NCBI RefSeq assembly: GCF_030159255.1
Contig: NZ_BSCT01000027.1
Span: 54,914 to 118,913 of the forward strand
DNA length: 64,000 bases
Direction of reading: 5' to 3'
Source of the DNA: Bradyrhizobium sp. SSBR45G
Lineage (GTDB): Bacteria; Pseudomonadota; Alphaproteobacteria; Rhizobiales; Xanthobacteraceae
A program made the translations under genes and the position numbers. This document shows positions 1 through 9,365 of this stretch, one piece after another; position 1 is the first letter of the stretch; each line of letters begins with the position of its first letter. Under the pieces are notes generated by a model. That model searched no databases. It worked only from the letters and a program-made list of their open reading frames with translations, and had not been told where the DNA came from.

Positions 1-235
1 GCTGGACAGGCTGAAGGGGCGCCGCATTGGCGACCTGGCTCCAATTCTGCTGCTGACGCGACCACGCCATGCCGGCGTTGGCGCCGGCGTGGCAGCCACT
101 CCACCTGTAGGCGAAGACGTCGGGCGGCGGGAGCGGCGGGGGCAGGGCGAGATCAGTCGCCCAGACCGATGTCGTACTTCCTGCGAAAGTCGATAGGCAA
201 AGACACACGCCAAATACGCGACGCATCGAACTCAT
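1..235 (-). CDS. Outer-membrane beta-barrel protein, N-terminal part (cut by window edge)
   Basis: Only the first 78 or so codons lie in the window; the gene runs off the left edge. The product starts with a Sec-type signal peptide (basic MRRVFG, hydrophobic CLCLSTFAG, a probable cut after VWA). A proline-rich linker (LPPPLPPPD) follows, and then FAYRWSGCHAGANAGMAW. The W-(S/T)-G-x(3)-G-x-N-x-G pattern opens small Omp31/opacity-type outer-membrane barrels in rhizobia. Two in-frame ATGs (235 and 226) follow a CAGGAG sequence; 226 has the more normal spacing, 235 is the longest. The family is inferred from the first strand only. Confidence 0.6.
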   Translation of the reverse strand, partial: MSSMRRVFGVCLCLSTFAGSTTSVWATDLALPPPLPPPDVFAYRWSGCHAGANAGMAWSRQQQNWSQVANAAPLQPVQ

Positions 236-913
236 AACTCCTGAACACGTGCCGCAACAAACGACGCCCGCATCAGGAGGATCAGAATGTGTCGCGAACT
301 GAATTGAAAAATGTCATTCGAAAGGAATGCGGATCGCGACGCTGACGCGATCGAAATTGGATGTTGAGTGTTGCACGCAAGATGCAGAATTCTGGCGAAA
401 AGAAGCTGGCCGCGCCTCGCGACGGCGCTCTGCGCAGGCGCGCTCGATGTCGTGCCGCGGATCGCGTGCGCGGTCGACGACGATCCGTCGACGACGATGC
501 GTCGCGCGCGCAGCGCTGCTGCAGGGTGTTTTGCACATCCCGCGCCGCCCCGATCGTACGCCAAGCGGCTTGCGCGGCGGACAACTACACGCGCCGATTG
601 CGCGGCGAGCACCGCGTCACACTGTCATGCCCGCTCCATGTTGGAGTCCCATTTCGACGTGCCGGCCAATCAGCAGCGCAAGCCGATCTCGGCAACACGG
701 CGGCGCATGCGGCCGATCCACCACGACATCGTCACGCCATCGATCCGCGCACACCGCGGCGCTCGTTGCCGCAATCGCACCGAATGCGGCGACAAGCCGC
801 CGGCGTGATGGCGAATGATCAGCAACACGGGCGGCGACGCGTCCGCATTTCGGCTGGCGGGATGATTGATGCGCGGCGGCGCGTTCAACGACGCAGTGAC
901 AGCGACGGACAGC
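236..913. other. Intergenic, about 680 bp, no convincing gene
   Basis: Several overlapping open frames exist on both strands, but all are arginine-rich, lack a ribosome site and resemble no family I know. They look like artefacts of CG-rich sequence. The stretch 440-500 is dense in CGCG and TCGACGA repeats. The part near 236-310 is the leader of the outer-membrane barrel gene on the minus strand. Confidence 0.5.
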
Positions 914-2101
914 TCACGCCGACATGGCCTCCGGCCGAAGATCCGCCTCATCGACCCAGCGATTGCGGCCGAAGCGCTTGGCCGCATAGAGCGCGTCGTC
1001 GGCGCGCGCCAGCGCCACCGACGGGCTGGTCGCGGCGGCGTCCGCGACATGGACCAGACCGAGGCTGATGGTGACGATGGCAAGCCCGTCCGGCCGCGCC
1101 GGATGCGGAATCTGCAGCGCCCGCACGCGCTCGACGACGTGCTCGGCGAGCCGCGCCGCCGCGGCGGCCGACAGGCCGCGGGCATGGACGGTGAACTCCT
1201 CGCCGCCGAACCGCGCCGCCGCGGCGCCGGCCTCGCCGGCGACCTCGCGCAGCGCGGCCGCCACCTGCCGCAGGCAGTCATCGCCGGTCGGATGGCCGAG
1301 ATGATCGTTGAACGCCTTGAAGTGATCGATGTCGATCATCATCACGGCCACCGTCCCATCCTCGGCGAACCAGGCCGCCAGCGTGCTGTCGAGCGCGCGG
1401 CGGTTCGGCAGCGCAGTCAGCGGATCGGTCAGCGACAGGTCCTTGAACAGCCGGCTGGCCTCGCTCGCCGCCTGCGCCGCCTCGCGCGCGTCGAACTCGC
1501 GCAGGAACGACACGCAGCGGTTCAGCTCGCTCTTCCAGTTGGCATAGAGCGTCAGCACCGCGCCGGTCACGATCTGGATCACGAAGGCCGTGCGGAGATC
1601 CTGATGCAGGCCGGCCTTCATCAGCGCGGCCGCGACCGCGAGCGCGAGCGCGGCGGCCGTGAACAGGATCGCGAAGCGGAAGCGCAGCATCAGCAGCATG
1701 TTGCCGAACACGAAGGTCAGCGGAAACTCGCCGAATGTGTAGGCGGAGAATGCGCTGTCGGAGATGTAGAACAGCCAGATCGGCACCACGAAGGCATTGA
1801 GGACGCCGATCGTCATCAGCCATTCGCGCGTCCGCGCATTGACGGACCCGATCAGCCAGATCAGCGCGATCGAGACCGGCGTCACCGCGAGCCCGCGCAG
1901 CACGAAGACCGCGGACATCACGTCGTCGAGCAGCAGAACTCCGGTAAAGTTGTAGACATTAAAGAGACATAAACCAACCGCGATGGAACGCCTGAGCTCG
2001 GCGATGCGCTGGGCGCGCGCATCGTGCTCATACGCCTGCTCGACCTCGGGCGAGAACCGCAGCAGCAGGTCGAGGCGGCTGGGCAGGGCCGGATTGCTCA
2101 T
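914..2101 (-). CDS. Membrane-bound diguanylate cyclase (GGDEF)
   Basis: This predicted inner-membrane enzyme makes cyclic di-GMP from two GTP. The N-terminal half (about residues 40-190) has five or six hydrophobic segments. A short helical linker leads to a GGDEF domain with LTDPLTALPNRR, the metal-binding MIDIDHFKAFND stretch and the active-site signature FGGEEF at about 299-303. The RxxD inhibitory site normally about five residues before the signature is replaced by EAGA (about 290-293), so product inhibition through the I-site is probably absent. The start MSNPALP was chosen because GGAACAG precedes it; an 18-codon extension is open but has no ribosome site. It lacks an EAL domain. The signal sensed is unknown. 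Confidence 0.88.
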   Translation of the reverse strand: MSNPALPSRLDLLLRFSPEVEQAYEHDARAQRIAELRRSIAVGLCLFNVYNFTGVLLLDDVMSAVFVLRGLAVTPVSIALIWLIGSVNARTREWLMTIGVLNAFVVPIWLFYISDSAFSAYTFGEFPLTFVFGNMLLMLRFRFAILFTAAALALAVAAALMKAGLHQDLRTAFVIQIVTGAVLTLYANWKSELNRCVSFLREFDAREAAQAASEASRLFKDLSLTDPLTALPNRRALDSTLAAWFAEDGTVAVMMIDIDHFKAFNDHLGHPTGDDCLRQVAAALREVAGEAGAAAARFGGEEFTVHARGLSAAAAARLAEHVVERVRALQIPHPARPDGLAIVTISLGLVHVADAAATSPSVALARADDALYAAKRFGRNRWVDEADLRPEAMSA

Positions 2102-2285
2102 CTGTTCCGCGGATGTCCTCGAGTTTGCCGGCCCTTCTCTGCAGGACCGCGGCAAAACCTTAGGGACGAGGCCCTAACCGCCAGCTAACGCTGCGCCGGC
2201 CCGGATCCGGCGTGAAGGCACGACGCCCGGCCGCGGCAGCCGTCGGATCCACCCTCGCCGGCGCGCGCCGATGCCGCCGCCTGCG

Positions 2286-3161
2286 TCACCGCACCCGCTG
2301 CCAGCCCTTCGGTGTCCAGCGCAGCAGCATGTTGGAGAGCGGCTTCGGTGCACGGACCGTGAGATTGGCGGCGAGCGTCCGCAGCGCGTCGATCGCGGTC
2401 GGCGAGTCCTCGCCGCTATAGAGCACCAGATCCGGCGACGGTGCGGCCACGATCAGCACACCGCCCTGCGCCTGCGCCAGAGGCGCCCAGCTGTCGATCA
2501 GCGCCAGCCGGCTGCTCTCATAATAATCGCCGGTGATGTGGCCGAACTGTCCCGCCGGCATCGGCTTCGCGACCGTCATGATCGGCTTGAGCCGGCTGCG
2601 CACATTGGCGAGGCCCGTGGCGACGGCCTGCTCCGGCGAAAGCCCGAGCGCCGCCAGATCCGGCGCGGCCAGGATCTTCGTGGTCCGCGACGAATCCAGC
2701 ACCGGCACGATCACGAGCCCCTCGACCAGCGGCCGCGTCGTCGCCACGCCGCTTGCGCCGAGCTGCTCCACGGCACGCTGCATGTCGGCGGCCTGCCGCA
2801 CCACGACGCGCAGGCTGTCCTTGGCCGGCTTCGCGGTCGCCGTCCGCGTCGCCTGCACCACCCCATTTACATAAGTGTCGATCTCCTTGAGACAGCCGGC
2901 CCGGTCGGCGGTCCTGCAGAACGCCTGGATGCGGTCGAGATTGGCCTGCAGCGGCCCGATTGTGAGCGTCAGCGGCCCCTTGATCTCGACCGGCATGGGG
3001 CGCACGGCCGCGCGCACGCGCTGGGCCACGAAATCGGTGAAGGCGGCCTCGCTGGTAGGGACCTGCTGGGCGACGGCGGTGCCGGCGAGCAGCAGCAGCG
3101 CGGCAAAGGCGGCCGCGGCGCGTCGGACGGCACGCCGCTGCATAACGATCGAACGGGACAT
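2286..3161 (-). CDS. Exported DUF1444-like protein of unknown function
   Basis: The product (about 290 aa) has an N-terminal signal peptide (RRAVRRAAAAFAALLLLAG, cut after AVA) and is probably periplasmic. The body shows the order typical of DUF1444/YtpQ-like proteins: an EGLVIVPVLD strand, a DLAALGLSPEQA helix, YYESSRLALI and a terminal strand GGVLIVAAPSPDLVLYSG. The biochemical role of the family is not known. Start choice is uncertain: MSRSIVMQ (3161) and MQRRAVRR (3143) give a sensible signal peptide, and neither has a strong ribosome site. Longer in-frame starts to 3233 are possible. Family assignment is from remembered layout. Confidence 0.62.
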   Translation of the reverse strand: MSRSIVMQRRAVRRAAAAFAALLLLAGTAVAQQVPTSEAAFTDFVAQRVRAAVRPMPVEIKGPLTLTIGPLQANLDRIQAFCRTADRAGCLKEIDTYVNGVVQATRTATAKPAKDSLRVVVRQAADMQRAVEQLGASGVATTRPLVEGLVIVPVLDSSRTTKILAAPDLAALGLSPEQAVATGLANVRSRLKPIMTVAKPMPAGQFGHITGDYYESSRLALIDSWAPLAQAQGGVLIVAAPSPDLVLYSGEDSPTAIDALRTLAANLTVRAPKPLSNMLLRWTPKGWQRVR

Positions 3162-3279
3162 CGGGACCAGGCGCCGAACTCGGATGCGGTGGGAATGGGA
3201 ACCCATCCTCACCGAGCGGCGGCCGCAAATCAATCGCCGATCGCGCGGCGGTCACGCATCCCCCGCCGCCCCAGCCCGC

Positions 3280-4275
3280 TCACGGATTGCGCCGCGAGAA
3301 CGAGATCGCATAGGCGCCGTTGCGGATGTCGATCATCGGATCGTCCGACGCCTCGACGCCGTCGGTGAGCTGGCCGGGCAGGAACAACAGCTTCTTCTGC
3401 GCGGCGTCGCTGTCGGCGACCGCCTTGTCGATCGTGAGCACGCCGAGCTCGACCAGCTTGCGATCGTCCGGCCACGGTTTGGCTGGATCCTTGGTATCGT
3501 CGCCGGCGGCCGCAAGCTGCGCCATGAAGCGGAACGCGACCGGCCCCTGCTTCAGCCGCGCCGGCAGCTCGGTCATCAGGAAGTCCGGCCCGCGCTTGGC
3601 GGCCTCGGCCTTGTCGAGATGCACGATTTTCTCCGGCAGCATCTGCCAGCGGATGGCCTGCTTCTGGCCAGCCTTGTTGACGAGCACGAAGGCGTTGACG
3701 CCGAAATAGGCCTCGCTGGCAAAGCTGTCCGGCGTCGCGATGGTGCCGAGCGCGGCCGGCACCGACGGGTGACTGCCGATGAACTGCTCGATCTTGGTCG
3801 GCTTGGCCGCGCCGGGCCCGCTGTCCGCAATCGCCAGGAACAGGTCGCGCAGCTCCGCCGCCGTCGAGACCGGGAAGAATTTGAGCGAGTTGATCACGAT
3901 GTCCATGTCGCTGCCGTCGGCGAGATGGAACTTCACGGCCATGCCATGCGGATTGGCATCGTCGGACCCGTCGGGCAGGTTCGGCACGCCGGTGGAATCC
4001 GAGAAGCGCACCGTCACCGGGATTTCAGCCCCGCTGAACAGCGACGCCTTGCTCAAGCCCGCGGCTTCCGCCGACGGCTTGAACTTGCCCTCGACCACCA
4101 CGCCCTTGGCGTGATTGGCGCGGAACCCGGCATGGACGCCGAACACCTTGTTCATCGCATTGACGACCTGCTCCTCGACCGGCGCGTCCTGCGCCAAGGC
4201 TTGCTGCGCTGATGTCATGGCGGCAAAGGAGAGGCCTAGTCCGATCAGCGCAGCAAGATGTTTGCGGTTCGTCAT
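3280..4275 (-). CDS. Catalase-related (SrpA-like) heme peroxidase, periplasmic
   Basis: This 331-residue protein has a signal peptide ending near QQALAQ|DAP, then a short catalase fold without the C-terminal domains of full catalases. Features matching the catalase-family peroxidases are GFRANHAKGVVVEGKF (distal His region), VRFSDSTGVPNLPDGSDDANPHGMAVKF and KPTKIEQFIGSHP. The proximal heme region is expected near the C-terminal YAISFSRRNP. Such proteins use peroxide to oxidise organic donors. The start MTNRKH is fixed by AGGAG six bases upstream. The open frame continues 113 codons upstream, but that part translates a broken alpha/beta hydrolase and is not part of this protein. Confidence 0.87.
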   Translation of the reverse strand: MTNRKHLAALIGLGLSFAAMTSAQQALAQDAPVEEQVVNAMNKVFGVHAGFRANHAKGVVVEGKFKPSAEAAGLSKASLFSGAEIPVTVRFSDSTGVPNLPDGSDDANPHGMAVKFHLADGSDMDIVINSLKFFPVSTAAELRDLFLAIADSGPGAAKPTKIEQFIGSHPSVPAALGTIATPDSFASEAYFGVNAFVLVNKAGQKQAIRWQMLPEKIVHLDKAEAAKRGPDFLMTELPARLKQGPVAFRFMAQLAAAGDDTKDPAKPWPDDRKLVELGVLTIDKAVADSDAAQKKLLFLPGQLTDGVEASDDPMIDIRNGAYAISFSRRNP

Positions 4276-4371
4276 CAGCAGCTCCTGTTGTGGCGAGTAT
4301 CGCATCATCAGACCACAAAATCGCGACACGAGCGACCATCGTGTCGACGTCTCGGCCGCCGTGTGGATCCC

Positions 4372-4665
4372 TTTCACGCGCCGAGCTTTACGATCAGCGT
4401 CGGCGGCTGATGCTTGCGGAAAATAGACCTGGACCTTGGGATAGAGCGGCAGGTTGGTGCGATGGTCGTAGAGCATGTCGATCGGAATGCCGGCATTGCC
4501 GGGCCGGTCGAGCAGGGCTCGATCGTGAACCCAATTGTCCGGCGCAACGCAGTGATCTCCAACGTCACCCGCTTGGTGAGCGGCTTGCGATGCTCCTCGG
4601 AGTGGTCGGCCCAATAGGCTTTGATCGGGTTCCAGAACGCCTTCAGGCCCTCGTCATAGGCACCG
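4372..4665 (-). pseudogene. Relic of an alpha/beta hydrolase (haloalkane-dehalogenase-like), 3' fragment
   Basis: Translated with two frame changes, this stretch matches the middle and end of the intact hydrolase at 38489-39472. AYDEGLKAFWNPIKAYWAD matches its AYEEGLKTFWDPIKAYWAD, LLDRPGNAGIPIDMLYD matches LLDRPGNMDIQLDLFHD, and PPTLIV matches PPTLIV before a stop. The nucleophile domain is missing and the frame breaks near 4555 and 4420. It cannot encode a working enzyme. The VOC gene upstream ends inside it, so the last VOC codons are drawn from this relic in another frame. Confidence 0.82.
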
Positions 4666-5041
4666 CCGCGCTGATCGTGACATGATAGCCATCGGGATCG
4701 CGCAGCGAGAACTCCGCGGTTCCCGTGTTGGGGTTCACATGCGGCTCCTCGTCGAGCGCCGCTGCCAGCTCCCGCGCCCGCGTCAGCGCCGCATCGAAGT
4801 CCTCCACCCGGAAGAACAGCAGCAGGCCGTTGCCGAACGTGGCCATGTGCGGCAACGTGAGCGACGGATGCTCATGCGCGCCCCAGGCATGACAGCAGAG
4901 CAGCACCGTTCCGTCAGACTCGACGACTTGCCCGAAATAGCTGTGCACCGGCGGCGTCTCGGGCAGGCCCAGCAGCCTTTGATACCACGCCGTGCTGCGG
5001 CGCACGTCGGCGACGCCGATGATCGTCCACAGCCGCGTCAT
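4643..5041 (-). CDS. VOC-superfamily (glyoxalase/bleomycin-resistance fold) protein
   Basis: A 132-residue single-module VOC protein. TIIGVADVRRSTAWYQRLLG opens the fold and FSLRDPDGYHVTIS closes it, with the usual beta-alpha-beta-beta-beta arrangement between them. Members bind a metal and act as lyases, dioxygenases or resistance proteins; the substrate is not predictable here. An AGGGAGG site lies six bases before the ATG. The C-terminal residues SAAVPMTRA are encoded by the start of the adjacent hydrolase relic, so the natural tail has probably been replaced by a deletion junction. Confidence 0.82.
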   Translation of the reverse strand: MTRLWTIIGVADVRRSTAWYQRLLGLPETPPVHSYFGQVVESDGTVLLCCHAWGAHEHPSLTLPHMATFGNGLLLFFRVEDFDAALTRARELAAALDEEPHVNPNTGTAEFSLRDPDGYHVTISAAVPMTRA

Positions 5042-5328
5042 CTGGTCCTCCCTGGTGGATTGCCGCGCGAATGCCTCAGTCTCGCTGCGACCGCACCGAC
5101 ATCAACGCGTCAGCGGCCATGCCGATCCGGCAAGACATCCCGGCAAGACATCCGGACAAGGCAGCGCGCAGCATCATCCGCGCCTTGCGGCCACAGCCGG
5201 AATGTCCCTATTGTATCCAAGCGTGCCCGCGTCTCCATCGCCTCCGCGATGCCTCGGTCCGGATCCGGCATCGTGACGATGTTCGACCGTGAGGTCGGAC
5301 CGGACGCGCCCATGACGGAGTTTCAACA

Positions 5329-5859
5329 GTGCCCGCACCGGAAAGCTTCCCCATCGACAGGGTCCATGTGCCCGACAAGAAGCGCAAGACGCTCAAGCCG
5401 GAGGTGGTCGACGCGCTCGCCGAAAGCATCCTGGAGTCCGGCCAGCGCGAGCCCATCCTCGTCCGCCGCGAGAAGGACCACTACGTCCTGGTCGAAGGCC
5501 TGCACCGCCTCGAGGCCTGCAAGGCCCTCGGCGAGCCCGCCATCAAGGGCCGCTTGATCTCAGCCGAGGAAGCCCGCCAGCGCGAGCTGCCGCCGCCGCC
5601 GATCGATCCGGAGCGCGAGAAGATGGAGCGGCTGCGCAAGCTGCGGCTGGAGCGGGAGGAAGCCGAGAAGCTCGCGGCGTCGTCGCGCGGCGGCTCGGCG
5701 GCCCACACTGCGACACGTGCGCGCGGGCCTGCTGACACGGCAAACCGCAGCGGCCGCGCCGGTGCCGCCAAGCCGGCACGGTCCGGCGCCGCTGCGGCAG
5801 CGCCCAAGACGCTGTCCGACTGGATCAAGCAGCAGGAGCGCAGCGGCGGCCGCTACTGA
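5329..5859 (+). CDS. ParB-like N-terminal domain protein
   Basis: The product is 176 aa and starts at GTG with ACGGAG eight bases upstream. Residues 1-80 form a ParB/Srx-type nucleotide-binding fold: IDRVHVPDKKRKTLKPEVVDALAESI, then SGQREPILVRRE and the GLHRLEACKALG box (compare G-x-x-R in ParB). Residues 85-115 are a charged coiled coil. The rest is an Ala/Gly/Arg-rich, low-complexity linker ending in the helix TLSDWIKQQERS. It lacks the helix-turn-helix of chromosomal ParB, so it is not a partition protein. Small proteins of this kind often have no known role. Confidence 0.8.
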   Translation: MPAPESFPIDRVHVPDKKRKTLKPEVVDALAESILESGQREPILVRREKDHYVLVEGLHRLEACKALGEPAIKGRLISAEEARQRELPPPPIDPEREKMERLRKLRLEREEAEKLAASSRGGSAAHTATRARGPADTANRSGRAGAAKPARSGAAAAAPKTLSDWIKQQERSGGRY

Positions 5860-6078
5860 TCGTCCCGCGTCGCCAGGGCGATCACGTCCGACGATCTGAG
5901 CTCTGCGTTCGTCTCGCTCTCGGCCATGGCCGGGACGGGGCCTGGCATCACGGCGTGGATCGAAGTCCGACTACCAAGTTGGACCAGCCTATGCGATCGT
6001 CTGCGGGCCGCGAGCTGCTTGCCTGCGCCGCTGCATTGCAGTTCACCCATCGCCTGTCAGGCCATCGAGAGGACGCCC

Positions 6079-6837
6079 ATGCCAACCGCCATCTATCCAA
6101 GCCTGAAGAACCGCACGGTGCTGGTGACCGGCGGCGGCTCCGGGATCGGTGAGGCGATCGTCCGCAATTTTCTCGGCCAGGGCGCGCGCGTCGCCTTCAT
6201 CGACATCGATCGCGAGGCGTCGGACAAGCTGCTCGCCAGCCTGCCGGCCGAAGCCCGCATCCACTTCGCGCATGCCGACCTCAGAGACGTCGCCGCATTG
6301 CGCGCCGCGATCGATGGCGCGCGCGAGGCGCTCGGCCCGATCACCGTCCTCGTCAACAACGCCGCGCGCGACGACCGCCACACCATCGACGAGGTCACGC
6401 CGGACTATTGGGACGAGCGCATGGCCGTCAACCTCAAGCACCAGTTCTTCGCCGCCCAGGCGGTGGCGCAGGACATGACCCAGGCCGGCGGCGGCGCGAT
6501 CATCAATCTGGGCTCGGTGAGCTGGGTGCTCGGCCAGGGCGGCATGCCCTGCTACACGACCGCGAAATCCGCCATCCAGGGCCTGACCCGCGCGCTGGCC
6601 CGCGACCTCGGCCCGGCCAACATCCGCGTCAACTCGATCCTCCCCGGCTGGACCATGACCGAGCGCCAGCTCAAGCTCTGGCTCACGCCCGAAGGCGAAG
6701 CCGAGCTGATGCAGCGCCAATGCCTCAAGCGCAAGATCATGCCCGACGACATCGCCCGCGTCGTGCTGTTCTTCGCCTCGGACGACAGCGGGGCGTGCAC
6801 GAACCAGAACTACATCGTGGATGGCGGGTGGGTGTGA
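6079..6837 (+). CDS. Short-chain dehydrogenase/reductase (classical SDR)
   Basis: The 252-residue NAD(P)-dependent oxidoreductase has the cofactor loop TGGGSGIG (about 17-24), FIDIDRE (an acidic residue after beta-2, favouring NAD), NNAA, the catalytic Ser in NLGSVSW and the YxxxK pair in CYTTAKSA. The C-terminal YIVDGGWV is typical. The LKLWLTPEGEAE insert is found in sugar-dehydrogenase-like SDRs, so an aldose substrate is possible. AGAGG before ATG 6079 sets the start. A damaged copy of this gene's 3' third lies at 11136-11367. Confidence 0.88.
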   Translation: MPTAIYPSLKNRTVLVTGGGSGIGEAIVRNFLGQGARVAFIDIDREASDKLLASLPAEARIHFAHADLRDVAALRAAIDGAREALGPITVLVNNAARDDRHTIDEVTPDYWDERMAVNLKHQFFAAQAVAQDMTQAGGGAIINLGSVSWVLGQGGMPCYTTAKSAIQGLTRALARDLGPANIRVNSILPGWTMTERQLKLWLTPEGEAELMQRQCLKRKIMPDDIARVVLFFASDDSGACTNQNYIVDGGWV

Positions 6838-6959
6838 GGGGCCTGCCGGCGCGCGCGGAACCCGACCCGCGCCCGCAGGCTCTTCGTCATGACGTGGGAA
6901 CATCCTTGGCCCCCGGCGAGTTCATCCCGGCTGGGGAGACGACAACCAAGGAGTCCACC

Positions 6960-7154
6960 ATGGCAAGAGACGAGCATAACAAGGCGGCCGAGCACCACGA
7001 CAACGCCGCCAAGGCTCATCGTTCCGCCGCCGAACTGCACGGCAAGGGCGATCACGCGAAGGGCAAGGAGCACGCCAGCAGTGCGAAGCAGCACTCGCAG
7101 ACGGCCAGCCAGCACAGCGACCAGGCGCACGCGAAGAGCCAGCAGCAGAAGTAA
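6960..7154 (+). CDS. Small, highly charged His/Lys/Ala-rich protein
   Basis: A 64-residue hydrophilic protein with no hydrophobic core. It is built from A-E-H-H/A-A-K-x-H-R-like repeats (EHHDNAAKAHRSAAELH) that probably form a single amphipathic helix. GGAG lies eight bases before the ATG and a strong hairpin follows the stop, so it is a real transcription unit. Similar small proteins are common in Bradyrhizobium and are often annotated as stress or hypothetical proteins. Metal binding by the many histidines is possible but unproven. Confidence 0.75.
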   Translation: MARDEHNKAAEHHDNAAKAHRSAAELHGKGDHAKGKEHASSAKQHSQTASQHSDQAHAKSQQQK

Positions 7155-7164
7155 CGCAACGGAA

Positions 7165-7186
7165 AGGCCCGGGTCACCCCGGGCCT
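7165..7186 (+). terminator. Hairpin terminator-like element after the small His-rich gene
   Basis: A perfect 9-bp stem (AGGCCCGGG / CCCGGGCCT) encloses a TCAC loop 10 bases after the stop codon. It lacks a clean T-run, but GCGTTTAATTGGG follows. It lies between convergent genes and could serve both. Confidence 0.65.
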
Positions 7187-7253
7187 CGCCGCGTTTAATT
7201 GGGTCAGAACCGGCGCGCGGTCACCGCCGCCAAGCGCGACGGCGGGGCTGCCG

Positions 7254-9365
7254 TCAGGCCGCTCGCACCGAGCTCAGGAACTTGCCGACCTCGGATTTGA
7301 GACGGCTCGAATTGTGCGACAGCGACCGCGCGGCGGCGAGGACCTGGGAGGAGGCGGCGCCGGTCGAGCGCGCACCGCCCTGCACGTCGGTGATGTTCGA
7401 CGACACCTGCATCGTGCCGTGCGCGGCCTTCTGGACGTTGCGTGCGATCTCCTGCGTCGCGGTCCCCTGCTCTTCCACCGCAGCGGCGACGGTCGACGAG
7501 ATCTCCGACAGCTTCTCGATGGTGCTGCTGATCTCTGTGATCGCCCCGACGGATTCCTTGGTCGCCATTTGGATTCCGTTGATCTGCTGGCCGATCTCGC
7601 CGGTCGCCTTGGCCGTCTGCTCGGCCAGCGCCTTGACCTCCGACGCCACGACCGCAAAGCCGCGACCGGCCTCGCCGGCACGCGCGGCTTCGATCGTGGC
7701 ATTGAGCGCCAGCAGATTGGTCTGTCCTGCGATCGTGTTGATCAGCTCGACGACGTCTCCGATGCGAGCCGCTGCCTTGGAGAGCTCGCCGACGCGACCG
7801 GTGGTGGCGCGCGCCTGGCCGACGGCGTCACCCGCCACGCGCGCCGACTCCTGAACCCGGCGGCTGATCTCGCCGATCGAGGACGACAGCTGCTCGGTCG
7901 CGGACGCCACCGATTGCACGTTCGCGGACGCTTCGTCGGATGCGCCGGCAACCATCGTCGTCAGCTCCTGCGAGCGCTCCGCGGTTGCGGTGAGCGAGGA
8001 GGCGGAAGCTTCCAGCTCCGTGGCAGCCGACAGCACCGTTTCGACGATTTCTCCCACCGCAGCCTCGAACGTATCGGCGAGCTCGATCATCTCCGCCTTG
8101 CGGCGCTCGACGGAATGCTGATCCTGGGTGGTCCTGGCTTCGGCTTCGTCGCGCGCCCGCTGCTCGGCATTCTCGCTGATGATGACGACCGTCTTGGCGA
8201 CCTCGCCCACCTCGTCGCCACGGCTGGCGCCCGGAATCTTGATGTTCAACTCGCCGGCGGCCATCCTCCTGAGCGCTGTGTTCAGCCGCGTCAACGGCCT
8301 TGCGATGCCGACGAACGAGAACAGCACCGAGCCGACGAACGACAGCATCACGATCACCGCCACGATGAGGTTCAGGCGATTGGCCTGACTCAGCTCGCTC
8401 GCCGCCAGCGCCTTGGCCTCCTCGGCGTCACGGGTCGCGGTGTCGAGCGCGGTTCGCATCAGCTCGACGATCTGATTTGCGGCAGGCAACGCCTTGGTGT
8501 TGAAGAGCGCCTTCTTGGCTGCCTCGACCTGGATCGCCTCGCCGGTGACGGCGGAAAATCCCTTCACGGTCTTCGCGAGGCCATCGATGGTGCCGAGCAG
8601 CCCGGTATCGCTGATGATGCTCCTGGCGGCGTCCAGCGTATCTTCCAGCCCGCCGGTACGATTGACGATCACCTGCTTTTCGCTCTCGTCGCCGGTGGCG
8701 ATCAGGCGCCACGTCGCCGCCTGGACCGAATTGAAATTCGAATCGGCTTCGTTCAGCACCTTCTCGATGTCGCTTCGATTCGAGGCGCGGATCAGTGACG
8801 GCGACAATTGGAAGCCTTCGAACGTCCTGGTCCATTCCGCCGAACGTTCAGCCCGCTTCTTCGTGATGTCGAGGATCTTGAGCTGGGCCTTGCCGATGTC
8901 CGATGCCGACTGGTGGTAGTCCGCGCCAAGGGATCTGATCGCCTGCAGACGGTCCTTGTCCGCCGGCCGCGCGACGTTCGCGATCGCCGCATCGAGCTCT
9001 CTCGTCAGGTTCGCAAAGGCGCCGTTCAGCCGGTCGACCTGCGTCTCCAGTTCGGCCGAGCTCTTCGACTGCCAGACGTCGCGCAGCACCAGCTCCATTC
9101 CGCGCAGGGCGACATTGGCGCGAAGGGTGCGATCGGCGACCGCCTGCTGCAACGAGGCGCGGTTGGTCGCCGCGGTGATGGCCGTCTCCGAAGCCATTTG
9201 ATTGGCGACCATGCCTGCAGACAGCAGAACACCAAAGAGGCCGACGGCGCCGAGCTTGTTTCCAATGCGATTGAGCTTGATCAATGTGCCCACCACTTCA
9301 CGTTGAAATTGGATGTTCTTCGCGCAACCGATCCAGCCTGACGAGCCGGATTGTACTGCCTGCAT
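7254..9365 (-). CDS. Methyl-accepting chemotaxis protein
   Basis: This 703-residue transmembrane chemoreceptor has a first hydrophobic segment near residues 37-55 and a long helical periplasmic region of roughly 270 residues. A second membrane segment follows (LNLIVAVIVMLSFVGSVLFS, about 330-352). Next come a HAMP domain (RPLTRLNTALRRMAAGELNI) and a signalling domain with the conserved hairpin tip, NTIAGQTNLLALNATIEAARAG. The periplasmic part looks like an all-helical bundle. It signals through CheA/CheW. No pentapeptide CheR tether is seen at the C-terminus (ending FLSSVRAA). The first ATG may be early; the ribosome site is weak (GGACGGG). Confidence 0.9.
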   Translation of the reverse strand: MQAVQSGSSGWIGCAKNIQFQREVVGTLIKLNRIGNKLGAVGLFGVLLSAGMVANQMASETAITAATNRASLQQAVADRTLRANVALRGMELVLRDVWQSKSSAELETQVDRLNGAFANLTRELDAAIANVARPADKDRLQAIRSLGADYHQSASDIGKAQLKILDITKKRAERSAEWTRTFEGFQLSPSLIRASNRSDIEKVLNEADSNFNSVQAATWRLIATGDESEKQVIVNRTGGLEDTLDAARSIISDTGLLGTIDGLAKTVKGFSAVTGEAIQVEAAKKALFNTKALPAANQIVELMRTALDTATRDAEEAKALAASELSQANRLNLIVAVIVMLSFVGSVLFSFVGIARPLTRLNTALRRMAAGELNIKIPGASRGDEVGEVAKTVVIISENAEQRARDEAEARTTQDQHSVERRKAEMIELADTFEAAVGEIVETVLSAATELEASASSLTATAERSQELTTMVAGASDEASANVQSVASATEQLSSSIGEISRRVQESARVAGDAVGQARATTGRVGELSKAAARIGDVVELINTIAGQTNLLALNATIEAARAGEAGRGFAVVASEVKALAEQTAKATGEIGQQINGIQMATKESVGAITEISSTIEKLSEISSTVAAAVEEQGTATQEIARNVQKAAHGTMQVSSNITDVQGGARSTGAASSQVLAAARSLSHNSSRLKSEVGKFLSSVRAA

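Noticed and set aside
2173..2189. Two CTAAC units upstream of the GGDEF gene
   Set aside because: They are 11 bases apart, without the CTYGCAAC box or GNGCMA end; probably chance.
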